DNA of 64,000 bases from Diphasiastrum complanatum (Eukaryota > Streptophyta > Lycopodiopsida > Lycopodiales > Lycopodiaceae), in NCBI GenBank assembly GCA_029204225.1, contig CM055098.1, positions 21,429,097 through 21,493,096 of the forward strand, in the 5' to 3' direction. Position 1 is the first letter of the stretch; the number at the start of each line of letters is the position of its first letter. Both the position numbers and the translations under genes were made by a program. Below, piece by piece: positions 11,312-20,802 of the stretch. A model generated the notes under the pieces. The model worked only from the letters and a program-made list of their open reading frames with translations. It made no database searches and was not told the origin of the DNA.

Positions 11312-12313
11312 CTATGCCATAGTGAATGCACCATGTATCTCCATGAATGAACCTCCATCACCACCTTGCCTTTGTAGATCTCCAATCCATGAAAGCCCTT
11401 GAGTGAATGAATGCCAAAATGATGTGTTTTCTGCTCCATTTGAATGAGCAAAACCTGAACTTGAAATACTTGAAGTATCTCCACAAGATTTGCATATAGC
11501 CCTTGATCCTACATTGTCAACAATTTGCCAATTTGCCAACACTAGGATGCTAGATCTTGAACTTTGCTCAAAAGTAAACATATTGACCACTTCAATATCT
11601 TTCAATATTTGAATGAATGCATGTACTTGATCAAAGAAACCAGCAATGATAACTATTCCATCCCCAAGATCCAAAGGATGCAAAACTATTGAACTAGTTT
11701 CATTGAATTTTGACAATTCCAACACATTGACATGACAATGTTCATACATGAGACTAAACAAGTAAGGTAGAGTAAAAGGACACTTCCTTGCTGCTCCAAG
11801 AACCTTACTTGAACCTTCAAGAACCTGTAAAAATAGATCCAAAATGCTTTGCCCATGTTGCTCCCCTTTGATGCTTTTGACTAGCTTCCAATTGTTACTT
11901 GCCTCTTGGTGTTGATGAAGCAATTCAAGATCAACATCTTGATATTCCAATAAAACATCAAGGACTTTGCATTTATAAACATCTTTAGATCTGAACCTCT
12001 GAAGATACTCCCTCTCAAACACATGGTTAACATCCCACAAGATCTCATCATTGCTTGATTTCAACCTTTCACTATAGTTAGTGACAACAATGTCACCATC
12101 ATAAACCAAAAGATAGATTTCAATTCTATCCAACATGAAGTAGAGTAGATGAAGTTGAGTATCAAACCTAATCAAACCGGCCCATTTGAGTTCAAACCAA
12201 ACCTCAGTGAGCTCACCAATGAGATCTTCCTTGCCTTGAAGAAATTGCCACTTGAGTTGCTCCATGTAGTCTTCTTCATCCAACCTTTTGCCATCTTGAT
12301 CATGCATGAACAC
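11312..12313 (-). CDS. Novel 333-aa frame inside non-autonomous copia
   Basis: I do not recognise this protein. It opens with ATG at 12313 (MFMHDQDGKRLDEEDYMEQL) and runs 333 codons without a stop in AT-rich DNA, which is unlikely by chance. The same frame extends upstream through a 102-codon frame (12637-12329) separated by one TGA, so the ancestral product may have been about 440 residues. The N-terminal half is acidic and rich in aromatic residues. A CKSCG Cys pair lies near the C-terminal quarter and the tail is Gly-, Ser- and Gln-rich. It shows no knuckle, DSG, DDE or YVDD motif, so it is not copia gag-pol. Its last third is duplicated at 15682-15993 with six differences, five changing the amino acid. 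That argues against strong recent constraint. Confidence 0.5.
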   Translation of the reverse strand: MFMHDQDGKRLDEEDYMEQLKWQFLQGKEDLIGELTEVWFELKWAGLIRFDTQLHLLYFMLDRIEIYLLVYDGDIVVTNYSERLKSSNDEILWDVNHVFEREYLQRFRSKDVYKCKVLDVLLEYQDVDLELLHQHQEASNNWKLVKSIKGEQHGQSILDLFLQVLEGSSKVLGAARKCPFTLPYLFSLMYEHCHVNVLELSKFNETSSIVLHPLDLGDGIVIIAGFFDQVHAFIQILKDIEVVNMFTFEQSSRSSILVLANWQIVDNVGSRAICKSCGDTSSISSSGFAHSNGAENTSFWHSFTQGLSWIGDLQRQGGDGGSFMEIHGAFTMA

Positions 12314-12328
12314 TCCATCACAATCATA

Positions 12329-12637
12329 TCATCCTTTGAGTTGATGAAGAGATGTAAGGTCCATGCCTTTGATCTTCCCAAGAGTCACTCTTCCTTTGCC
12401 CTTTCCTTCACAAGACTCTCTCTTAATGATCACACCACAAAAGTTAGCAATCTCCCTCTTGATAGTTTCACCATAAGAAATGGAAGAATCTAGAACATTA
12501 GAAGCCATGAAAAGGATACATAGTACCTTCCACATAAGAATGATTGAAGTACTTTTTCCTATCAAACCTGGACTTCTAATCAATGATATAGGTAATGATA
12601 ATGAACCCTCACTATCATTCACGAAAGCATCATTCAA
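12329..12637 (-). pseudogene. Upstream half of the novel element frame
   Basis: This 102-codon frame (MNDAFVNDSEGSLSLPISLI) is in phase with the 333-codon frame downstream, with a single TGA at 12329-12331 between them. It contains a basic KGKGR patch near its end and no recognised domain. It is probably the N-terminal part of the same ancestral protein. Confidence 0.4.
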
Positions 12638-12645
12638 AGTACATC

Positions 12646-12879
12646 CTACTTTGAACAGTTCACATTCATCTCTCCCTTTTGACTTGAGTCCTCACCAAGT
12701 CTCATGATAGAACCTTTTGATCTACTTTCTTTATGAATACATGTGACACCACTTGTTGCACAAATGACTTTCTTGGACTTATCACATAAAGATGCAAAAG
12801 AAACTTTTTCTTCAAACATGCTCAAAGCACCATCTTTTTCCAAATGAGTAAATAAGTCATTAGCAACAACCATTTCCAA
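12646..12879 (-). pseudogene. Short unassigned frame in the same element
   Basis: A 77-codon minus-strand frame (MEMVVANDLFTHLEKDGALS) lies between the pre-integrase fragment and the novel frame, in a different phase. It has no recognised motif. It may be another part of the captured sequence. Confidence 0.3.
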
Positions 12880-12938
12880 AGAAGAGTTCTCATACCTCCA
12901 TTGATGAAGTTAGCTCTCTTCTTACCTTTTTCATTTTT

Positions 12939-13568
12939 TCACTTGCCATGTAGTTCCATTGAAGAGCCACCAAGACTTGGAAATCTATGAGTAGAAGAGT
13001 TCAAACATGATACTAATTTAGCACCACATGACTCCATTTGACTAGTAGGTAGCACTAGTCTATCTTCAAGATCCAATGGATCCAAAACATTGATCATAGA
13101 TTCACCAAAAGTTGCCAAGTTAGCACAACAATAACTACCTCCAAGAAGCTCATTAGATCTCAACCTAGATCTAGCATAAGGAATCTCTTTAGACTTTGCA
13201 TAAGATTTACCAATCTTATTGATTCTAGGAATTGACTTTTGAAAGTTGAGAGAACCACCAACATCCATTTCATTCCTCTTGTTAGACATAACAAATGCAT
13301 CAAGCTTGTAAAATCTACCTTGTCTATTGCCTCTAGCAATCAAGACATCTCCTTTAGTAATGAAGCAAACATCTCCAACAAACTTTGTCTTGTACCCTTT
13401 CTTTAACATTTGACCAACACTTAGCAAATTCCTTGAAAGTGAAGGAATGTAAAGAACACCATCAAGCCTTCATTCCAATAAGGACTCCATCCTCACTTTC
13501 CAAGTAGAGTAGTTTGATGAACTCAACCTATCATTAGTTTCTAACATGATCCCACCATTGGAAGCCAT
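12939..13568 (-). pseudogene. Copia gag start fused to GAG-pre-integrase
   Basis: The ATG at 13568 opens MASNGGIMLETNDRLSSSNY and continues through TWKVRMESLLE, the first 32 residues of the gag protein of the intact copia at 30719. After one TGA the same frame continues with VLYIPSLSRNLLSVGQMLKK and FYKLDAFVMSNKR, which is the GAG-pre-integrase domain. About 350 codons of gag and protease are missing, and the junction keeps the frame. After SNKR the sequence turns into non-copia sequence up to the stop at 12939. The HHCC motif and the integrase catalytic core are absent. Confidence 0.7.
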
Positions 13569-14711
13569 GAATACAATGATTCTTCAACTTTTAGGCTTTG
13601 TCCTAATGCGCCTAGCAGTCACTTTTCTCTCAACAAACTATGGATAAGGAGATCTCAGAAGATCTAGGACCCTAAAACACTTCTATCTTGAACCTGGCTG
13701 GTTTCCAAGCAGAGAAAGGAAGATTGAAACACATGCAACACTTTGCACACACTAATAATGGATTACAAACCCAAACCTGAAAACACTCTTGCTTAAGCTC
13801 TCAAACTTTTTAGCAAGTGACCAAATCAAGTTATGGTGTGAAGAGTTACTTGCATTCTTAGAAAATACAAAAGACTAGGCTGCCAAGAATACCTAGAATT
13901 GAACAAAGTTGATCAACATATGATCAACACACTAAGATAATGATTCAACTTGTTAAAACCACATGCAAACCACACTTCTAAAATTTTATAAACTCCAGAA
14001 AGTGATAAGTACAAGCTTTAGATGTGAAAGAAAGAGCACACTTAGTGAATCACAAGACTAGCTTCACTAGCTTGTCAAATCTTGATGTTTAGATGTAGAT
14101 CTAAGATTACTTCACATGAGAATGTTCCTCAACCTGTTAAGAACCTGAAAACACATTTGAATAATGGTTAAAACCTTCCAGCAAATGCTCCAATCAAATT
14201 ACATAAGGAGAGCTACTTACATGCTCAACAAAGTACACCAAAATTTATGCAAAAGATTGTTGACAATCTATTCACCCAAAAGGAGATCTTTCATCCAAGT
14301 GGGAGCTTTGCTCAGCCTTTTGGAGAAATACAAAAGCACTCAAAGAGTATTTGTCATCCACTTAAGGAGAAGGTTCATCCACTTAAGGAGAGTGTTCATC
14401 CACAAAGGAGAGTGTTCATCCACAGAAGTGGAGATTGTCAACAATAGATTGAACAGAACATTGTTAGCATTAAATATGCACAAGCCTCACAATTAAAAAA
14501 TGATTAGTTGTTATGATCTGATCCAAAATAGCTTTTTCTTAGCCTCTGATCTTCAATAGACCTGAAATATGCTTTTGATCCACAAGTTCAACTCAACAAA
14601 CAAAGGTTAGTAAGATTTGATCAACAATGCAATGCATAATCATGCTAGAACTTGATCAAACATCCAAATATTATCATAAATGGAAACCTTACTAAAAATA
14701 ACAGCCAACTA
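13569..14711 (-). other. 5' untranslated leader of the non-autonomous copia
   Basis: About 1.1 kb between primer site and gag ATG resembles, in reverse orientation, the leader of the intact element (29559-30718). It includes a block of about 20-bp tandem units of the type TTCATCCACTTAAGGAGAG at 14356-14428. Copia leaders of this type may hold the packaging signal. That role is inferred. Confidence 0.6.
14356..14428 (-). repeat. About 20-bp tandem repeats in copia leader
   Basis: Four imperfect units built on TTCATCCACTTAAGGAGA. Related arrays sit at 16087-16145 and, on the opposite strand, at about 29838-29900 in the intact element. The array is therefore a family feature of the leader. Confidence 0.6.
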
Positions 14712-14723
14712 GCTCTGATACCA
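14712..14723 (-). other. Primer binding site, tRNA-iMet
   Basis: The minus strand reads TGGTATCAGAGC, the perfect complement of the 3' end of initiator-Met tRNA, directly after the LTR end at 14724. It is standard for plant copia elements. Confidence 0.8.
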
Positions 14724-15351
14724 TGTGAAAAAAGTGGATCTTGAATGGATCCAAACTCCCAAAATACTTGGCTAAGATCTTTGCACAGCAAGCTACAAAA
14801 GCTAGAAATGGCAAAGCATCCTAATGCTACCTTTGATACACATGAACTTGACAAAGCATTCAGGAGACAAAAGAAACTAATAAAAGGTACTGATGGCAGA
14901 CAAAAAAACCAGCATACCAGCCCTACAACAGTAGCCTACCACTTTTGGAAACCTCTTAAGATCATACACAAAAGCTTGAAGACAATACACAAAGCAATGC
15001 TCTCAATGGAGGAAGAAACTGTGACAATGATCTATTGATCTCTCTCAACAATACAATAAGTTTTCCCAACCTATTCTCCACGAATTTCAGCCTAATATAG
15101 ATGAGAGAGATGACTCTCTTTCCTCTCTCTATAACTTAGGACCCAATTTTAGGGCACTAGTAGCCTAGAATAGCCAATTTTGGCCTATATGTCCAAATAA
15201 CATGATTTTGGTGTCATTTTGAAGGTCCTGTAGTTTGAGACTTCTTCAACATGAAATATATACTAAAATAAAAGTATCTAGGCCTCTTTCACACATGTGA
15301 ATGGTTAGATTTAAAACTATGAACAAAAATTGCCAATTTAGGCCTCAAACT
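14724..15351 (-). repeat. LTR, middle copy, end-truncated
   Basis: It is almost identical by eye to the downstream LTR. It has lost 33 bp covering the TGTGAAAA terminus and polypurine tract at its junction with the second internal region (near 15351). The CACGTG palindrome has decayed to CACATG. The lost terminus means this copy can no longer serve as a proper 3' LTR end. Confidence 0.75.
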
Positions 15352-15681
15352 TCTTCAACTTAACTTGCTAGTTTTACAACACTACTTTGCTCCAACCTAA
15401 GAATGATCTCCATCATGATAATAGATCTCTTCTCAAATGCTCTAATATGTACAATATGAAGTACAACATGATTGATATAGATAATAGTGTCCATATAGGA
15501 TGCTTCATTATTCTTACATCAATTTTACAGAGAATGGTGAACAAGATACATGTAAAAGAACATAGAATCATAATGAAAGGATTCCCCCATGTATCCACCT
15601 TTAAATTCTCTGTAAAACAGTAGCAAACAAGTTGTAAGTGAAAGTAACCAACAAGTGTTTGCATGCCTCCTCCACATTCCA

Positions 15682-15993
15682 CTATGCCATAATGAATGCA
15701 CCATGTATCTCCATGAATGAACCTCCATCACCACCTTGCCTTTGTAGATCTCCAATCCATGAAAGCCCTTGAGTGAATGAATGCCAAAATGATGTGTTCT
15801 CTGCTCCATTTGAATGAGCAAAACCTAAACTTGAAATACTTGAAGTATCTCCACAATATTTGCATACAGCCCTTGATCCTACATTGTCAACAATTTGCCA
15901 ATTTGCCAACACTAGGATGCTAGATCTTGAACTTTGCTCAAAAGTAAACATATTGACCACTTCAATATATTTCAATATTTGAATGAAAATCAC
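15682..15993 (-). pseudogene. C-terminal third of novel element frame, second copy
   Basis: It encodes FIQILKYIEVVNMFTFEQSS through to the same stop as the 333-codon frame. Compared over about 305 bp, six bases differ. Five change amino acids (D to Y, I to V, S to Y, S to L, T to I) and one is silent. The start is missing because the leader is joined directly to it. Confidence 0.6.
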
Positions 15994-16090
15994 TCAAAGA
16001 GAAATAAATATTTGAGAAATACAAAATCACTCAAAGAGTATTTGAGAAATACATATTTGAGAAATACAAAATCACTCAAAGAGTTTTTGT
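15988..16090 (-). repeat. Tandem repeat at deletion junction
   Basis: Two to three imperfect units of GAGAAATACAAAATCACTCA and shorter derivatives lie exactly where the leader joins the displaced C-terminal frame. The array probably arose during the deletion. Confidence 0.5.
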
Positions 16091-16426
16091 CATCCACTTA
16101 AGGAGAAGGTTCATCCACTTAAGGAGAGTGTTCATCCACAGAAGTGGAGATTGTCAACAATAGATTGAACAGAACATTGTTAGTATTGAATATGCACAAG
16201 CCTCACAATCAACAAATGATTAGGTTTATGATCTGATCCAAAATAGCTTCTTCTCAGCCTCTGATCTTCAATAGACATGAAATATGCTTTTGATCCACAA
16301 GTTCAACTCAACAAACAAAAGTTAGTAAGATTTGATCAACAATGCAATGCATAATCATGCTAGAACTTGATCAAACATCCAAATATCACCATAAATGGAA
16401 CTCTTACTAAAAATAATAGCCAACTA

Positions 16427-16438
16427 GCTCTGATACCA
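16427..16438 (-). other. Primer binding site, tRNA-iMet
   Basis: The minus strand reads TGGTATCAGAGC immediately inside the outermost LTR. This is the second primer site in the three-LTR structure. Confidence 0.8.
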
Positions 16439-17056
16439 TGTGAAAAATCTGGATCTTGAATGGATCCAAACTCCCAAAATACTTGGCTAAGATCTTTGCA
16501 CAACAAGCTACAAAAGCTAGAAATGGCAAAGAATCCTAATGCTACCTTTGATACACATGAACAAAGCATTCAAGAGACAAAAGAAACTAATAATAGGTAC
16601 TGATGGCAGCCAAAAATAACAGCAAACAAGGCTCCGAACAGCAGCCTATCACTTTTGGAAACCTCTTAAGATCATACACAAAAGCTTGAAGACAATACAC
16701 AAAGCAATGCTCTCAATGGAGGAAGAAACTGTGACAATGATCTATTGATCTCTCTCAGCAATACAAAAAGTTTCTCCAATCTATTCTCCACTAATTTCAG
16801 CCTAATATAGGTGAGAGAGATGACTCTCTCTCCTCTCTCTAGAACTTAGGACCCAATTTTAGGACACCAGTAGCCTAAAATAGCCAATTTTGGCCTATAT
16901 GTCCAAATAACATGATTTTGGTGTCAACATGAAATATATACTAAAATAAAAGTATCTAGGCCTCTTTCACACATGTGAAAGTTTAGATCCAAAACTATGT
17001 ACAAAAATTGTCAATTTAGGCCTCAAACTAGCTAGGAAATGTTGACAATTTTCACA
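16439..17056 (-). repeat. LTR, upstream copy (618 bp)
   Basis: The ends TGTGAAAA (minus strand, 17056) and TTTTTCACA (16439) are intact. It is about 37 bp shorter than the 655-bp copy because of an internal deletion near 16925. The flank at 17057-17061 is GATGC, matching AATGC on the far side of the three-LTR unit. Confidence 0.75.
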
Positions 17057-17162
17057 GATGCTAAACCTTCTTGTCCAAAAAAGTGAGAGGAAATATTGTG
17101 TGACAATGGCGTCTGGACGTAATTCCAAACCCATGGATTATGTGGTTCCTAATGTACCATCG
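17057..17162 (+). pseudogene. Gypsy sliver between two copia insertions
   Basis: These 106 bp separate two copia insertions. An ATG at 17107 gives MASGRNSKPMDYVVPNVP on the plus strand. Removing the copia at 17163-20802 lets this frame continue as HIQDYHEN from 20808. The frame thus looks like a gypsy polyprotein split by the insertion, stopped soon after. Minus-strand gypsy sequence lies on the other side of the three-LTR unit, so the background itself may be composite. Confidence 0.4.
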
Positions 17163-17820
17163 TGTGAGAGATTTCAACTAGTTTGATCAGTTTTGAGTCA
17201 AATGCTACATTTGTTTATTTGGCAATTGAGGCCAATTTCATATTAGACTTAGGCATTTATTTTTTATAGTCATATTAGTCTAAATGCATTTGACATTACT
17301 CATTTTAGAGTTGGAGGGAAAGCTAGAAAGTCAAGTTACTAGTAGATTCAAATTTGAATAAGGTTCCTGGAAGCAAGTCACTCTATGTTAGGGTTTTATC
17401 ATTTTGGAAGGTAACCAAACTTTTGAATATTCATGGATCTGTTATATATAGTTGTACACACATGAGAGAAGACTGATCTTCTACCTCTCTTACCTCATTC
17501 ATGCTTATACATGGTTCTCTTGGATTCTACTATCCATTGGTGCACTCTACTTGTGATATCTTGTAATTTTATGTGTAGAATGGTTTGTTATTGTTATTTT
17601 CGGATCCACACATGTGAAATACATTAGATTGCTGTTGTTGTACAAAAAATAGATTCTATTTATTGTTTGATTCATGTTTGATCAAGATCTATTAGAGTTT
17701 GCATTCTATTTTGTGTGTAGATGCTGATTTTTCTACATTGGCAAGATTGGTGAATTGCTTGTTTTTGTAAGCAAAGATCTTTAGATGATTTGGATCTGAA
17801 TTGATCCCAAATCTTTCACA
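17163..17820 (+). repeat. Left LTR of deleted copia
   Basis: It contains a TATATATA box at 17443-17450 followed by TTGTACACACATGAGAGAAG, a plausible promoter and start region. It ends CTTTCACA directly before the primer site. Confidence 0.8.
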
Positions 17821-17832
17821 TGGTATTAGAGC
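17821..17832 (+). other. Primer binding site, tRNA-iMet (one change)
   Basis: TGGTATTAGAGC differs at one position from the perfect initiator-Met complement and directly follows the LTR. Confidence 0.7.
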
Positions 17833-18400
17833 TTGTTTTTCAGGTTATGAAAGAGGCATTCACATCCATCAATTATTTGGAGAAGATATCAATGCTAGAG
17901 CATGCTAGCTAGGATTCTACACCGAAATCAACTTTCTTGCATATGTAGATTGGATCTTTTATAGATCTAAACTCTATTTAGGGTTATAATCTTGATTAAT
18001 TCAAATTTTTTAATTCACATAATAGATTTGGCCAATTTTTGGATCTTTAAGAAAGCCTAAGTGGTGGTTATAAGATTGCATATCAAGATTTGAGTATTTG
18101 CATATAGATTTTGAAATAATCAATTTTTTGTGATTTTGTCAATTTTGATTGGATATCTAAATAGTAAGGTTATCGAACTTTATTTGAGTGTGTTTCAATA
18201 TTAGGAAGTGATAAGAGTCATTATATTGACAATAGACCATGTGTTGATCAAGATTTTATGATTCTATGTGTTGATTTCCTTCGTAGAAGTGCTAGAAGAG
18301 AATTGAGGAGTTTTAAATCTTTGTGATTTCTTTTGTTGTTGTTCAAAGGAGTTCTTTGTGAGTTGAAACCGGTTGAAAGAGAAGGTCATATCATTGCTAC

Positions 18401-18800
18401 ATGGCTACATCAAGTGGATTCATGTTGGAAGCCAATGATAGGCTTACCTCAAGCAATTATTCATTATGGAAAGTGAGGATGGAATCACTTCTTGAGATGA
18501 ATAATGTTTGTAGGTTTAAAGGATAGTCCAGGCAAACACCTTCACGGCTCACATATGATGAAAAGGGTAAGCAAGTAGTTTGTGAAAATTATGTTGCTTT
18601 CCTAACCTCTTTTGATGAACCTACATGTGTAGATGAAGCAAGGAACAAAGAGGAGTGGATCCAAGCAATGGATCTTGAGTATCAAGCTCTCATGAAAAAT
18701 GAAGCATGGAGATTGGTGAAGTTACCCAAGGACAATAAAGCTACTGGATGATCTTCAAGGTGAAGACAAACCAAGATGGATCTATCAAAAGTACAAGGCA
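18401..18800 (+). pseudogene. Gag start fused to RT N-terminus
   Basis: The ATG at 18401 encodes MATSSGFMLEANDRLTSSNY then SLWKVRMESLLEMNN, matching the first ~36 gag residues of the intact copia. After a TAG the frame continues with SRLTYDEKGKQV and FLTSFDEPTCVDEA, which lies at residues ~765-800 of the intact protein. About 720 codons are deleted at a junction that keeps the phase. A small deletion at the GCRW block near 18750 then breaks the frame. Confidence 0.7.
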
Positions 18801-19460
18801 AAGTTAGTGGCAAAAGGTTATGCTCAAGAGCATGGCATTGACTATGATGAGACTTTTGCACCCGTGGCAAAGATGGTGAGCATTCGGGTTATTATTTCAC
18901 TTGCTACTATTTATGGATGGAATCTATGGCAATTGGACATCACAAATGCATTCTTGAATGGTGATCTTGAGTCGGAAGTGTACATGGAGCAGCCCAAGAG
19001 CTACATTTCTACTTCAAAGCCAAATCATGTGTGTCTTCTACAAAAGAGCTTATATGGTCTTAAGCAAGCACCAAGGAGTTGATATGCTAAGCTTAACACT
19101 TTTTTACTCTCTCAAGGGTTTGTTATGAGTGGGTATGATCATTCGCTTTATTATAGGCTTGCTAGAAATTTTGTTACCATGTTGCTAATCTATGTGGATG
19201 ATATCATCTTGAGTGGTGGAGACAATGAAGATGTGGAGAATATCAAGAGTGCTCTTAAGAAGGAATTTGGGGTGCATGATCTTGCTTACTTACACTACAT
19301 TTTGGGAATAGAGGTAATTATGACTTCTCAATCTACTTTCATTTGTCAAGAGAAGTATGCTAATTCTAGAAAGATTTCACATTGTAGATGCAAAAGCTTG
19401 TGATACACCAATGGAGTCTAATGTAAAGCTAACTATAAGAGGTAATGAAAGATCCAAAAG
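18801..19460 (+). pseudogene. Copia reverse transcriptase relic
   Basis: Copia RT blocks appear in order: AKLVAKGYAQEHGIDYDETF, WQLDITNAFLNGDLESEVYM with the first catalytic Asp, LQKSLYGLKQAPRS, and LLIYVDDIILSGG with the catalytic Asp pair near 19194-19205. The frame is broken by a TGA in place of Trp after APRS at 19081 and by shifts near 19380. The enzyme would copy element RNA into DNA. This copy is inactive. Confidence 0.8.
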
Positions 19461-19590
19461 AACATTACTCTCTATAGGAAGCTAGTTGGATCACTCATCT
19501 ATCTAATTATTACAAGACCAGATCTAAGCTATTGTGTTGGAAGATTGAGTCAATTCATGCAAGATCCATTGGAAGCTAGGAAAATGAATT

Positions 19591-20151
19591 TTGAGGTATA
19601 TTATGAGAACTCAAGATTTTGGCATATTGTATGAGGGATCTTCATCTGATTTTTTTGGATTTTCAGATTCGGACTATGCTGGAGACAAAATGGATAGGAA
19701 ATTCATATGTGCTTATTGTATTTTCATTGGTGATGGAGCTATATCATGGATGTCAAAGAAACAAGCCACTATCTCATTGTCAACTAGTGAGGCCAAGTAC
19801 AAAGCACTTACACATTGCACAAAGGAGATGGTATGGATCAAGAGGATGATGAAGGATCTACACTTGCTAGATTTCCTAGAGAGCCCAATCATCTTTTGTG
19901 ACAACCTCTCAGCCCAGAAGCTGGCAACCAATCCTATCTTTCATGCTAGGAGCAAGCACATTGAGGTGGCATACGACTTTGTGAGGGAGCAAGTCATGCT
20001 AAAGGAGGTGGAGCTTCAACATGTTTCTTCAAGGGAATGTGTAGCTGATATCTTCACCAAAGCATTGGGAAAGGAGATGTTTATGAATCATAGGACATCA
20101 CTTGGAGTGTTATCAAAGTCTATGCTAAAATTGGTTGAAAAGGGAGTGTGA
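19591..20151 (+). pseudogene. Copia RNase H relic
   Basis: A 186-codon open frame carries the RNase H blocks GFSDSDYAGDKMDRK, SKKQATISLSTSEAKYKALT and HARSKHIEVAYDFVREQV, then DIFTKALGKEM. Acidic residues at the first and second blocks are kept, although EAEY reads EAKY. It ends in VEKGV with the stop codon reaching into the right LTR at 20147, as in the intact copia. The upstream RT is broken, so it is not expressed as a polyprotein. Confidence 0.75.
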
Positions 20152-20802
20152 GAGATTTCAAGTAGTTTGATCAATATTGAATCAAATGCTACATTTTTTT
20201 ATTTGACAGTTGAGGCCAATTTCATATTAGACTTCAAATTTTACTTTTTATAGTCATATTAGTCTAAATTCATTTGAAGTTACTCATTTTAGAGTTGTAG
20301 GGAAATCTAGAAAGTCGAGTTACTAGTAGATTCAAATTTGAATAAGGTTCATGGAACCTAGTCTCTCTATGTTAGGGCTTTATCATTTCGGAGGGAAACC
20401 AAACTTCTGAATATTCATGGATTTGCTATATATAGTTGTACACATGTGAGAGAAGTTTGATCTTCTACATCTCTTACCTCATTCATGCTTATACATGGTT
20501 CTCTTGGGTTCTACTATCCATTGGTGCACTCTACTTGTAATATCTTGCAATTTTATGTGTAGAATGGTTTATTATTGCTATTTTTGAATCCACGTGTGAA
20601 ATATAGTAGAGTACTATTGCTATATGGTCAATAGCTTCTATTTATGTTTTTATTCATGTTTGATCAAGATCTATTAGAGTTTGCATTCTATTTTGTGTGT
20701 AGATACTGATTTTCCTACATTGGAAAGATTAGTGAATTGCTTGTTTTTGTAACCAAAGATCTTTAGATGATTTGGATCTGAATTGATCCCAAATCTTTCA
20801 CA
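20147..20802 (+). repeat. Right LTR of deleted copia
   Basis: It starts TGTGAGAG right after the purine run AAAAGGGAG and ends CTTTCACA. The flank CATTG pairs with CATCG at 17158-17162. Confidence 0.8.

Larger units (their letters stand above)
15352..16426 (-). mobile_element. Second, deleted copia internal region
   Basis: From the primer site at 16438 downward there is a leader fragment with the 20-bp tandem units. Next is a local array of GAGAAATACAAAATCACTCA units (15988-16090). It then jumps to the C-terminal part of the novel element frame (15993-15682) and the 3' untranslated part. The gag start and most of the novel frame are gone. It is a second copy of the internal region beside 10976-14711, joined through the middle LTR. 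Confidence 0.65.
10321..17056 (-). mobile_element. Copia element with three LTRs and two internal regions
   Basis: Read on the minus strand, the order is LTR (17056-16439), primer site, short internal region, LTR (about 15351-14724), primer site, longer internal region, LTR (10975-10321). Termini are TGTGAAAA/TTTTCACA. The outer flanks are AATGC (10316-10320) and GATGC (17057-17061), a 5-bp target duplication with one transition. This points to a single insertion later expanded by LTR-LTR recombination. Neither internal region encodes integrase core, RT or RNase H, so the structure is non-autonomous. The LTR sequence resembles that of the intact copia at 28892-35322, a possible helper. Confidence 0.8.
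17163..20802 (+). mobile_element. Copia element with internal deletion
   Basis: LTRs of 658 bp (17163-17820) and 656 bp (20147-20802) begin TGTGAGAG and end CTTTCACA. The flanks are CATCG and CATTG, a 5-bp target duplication with one transition. The internal part is 2.3 kb instead of about 5 kb. It keeps the leader, the first ~35 gag codons and RT plus RNase H, but has lost most of gag, protease and integrase. The LTRs differ by roughly a tenth by eye, so the insertion is much older than the one at 28892. Confidence 0.85.
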
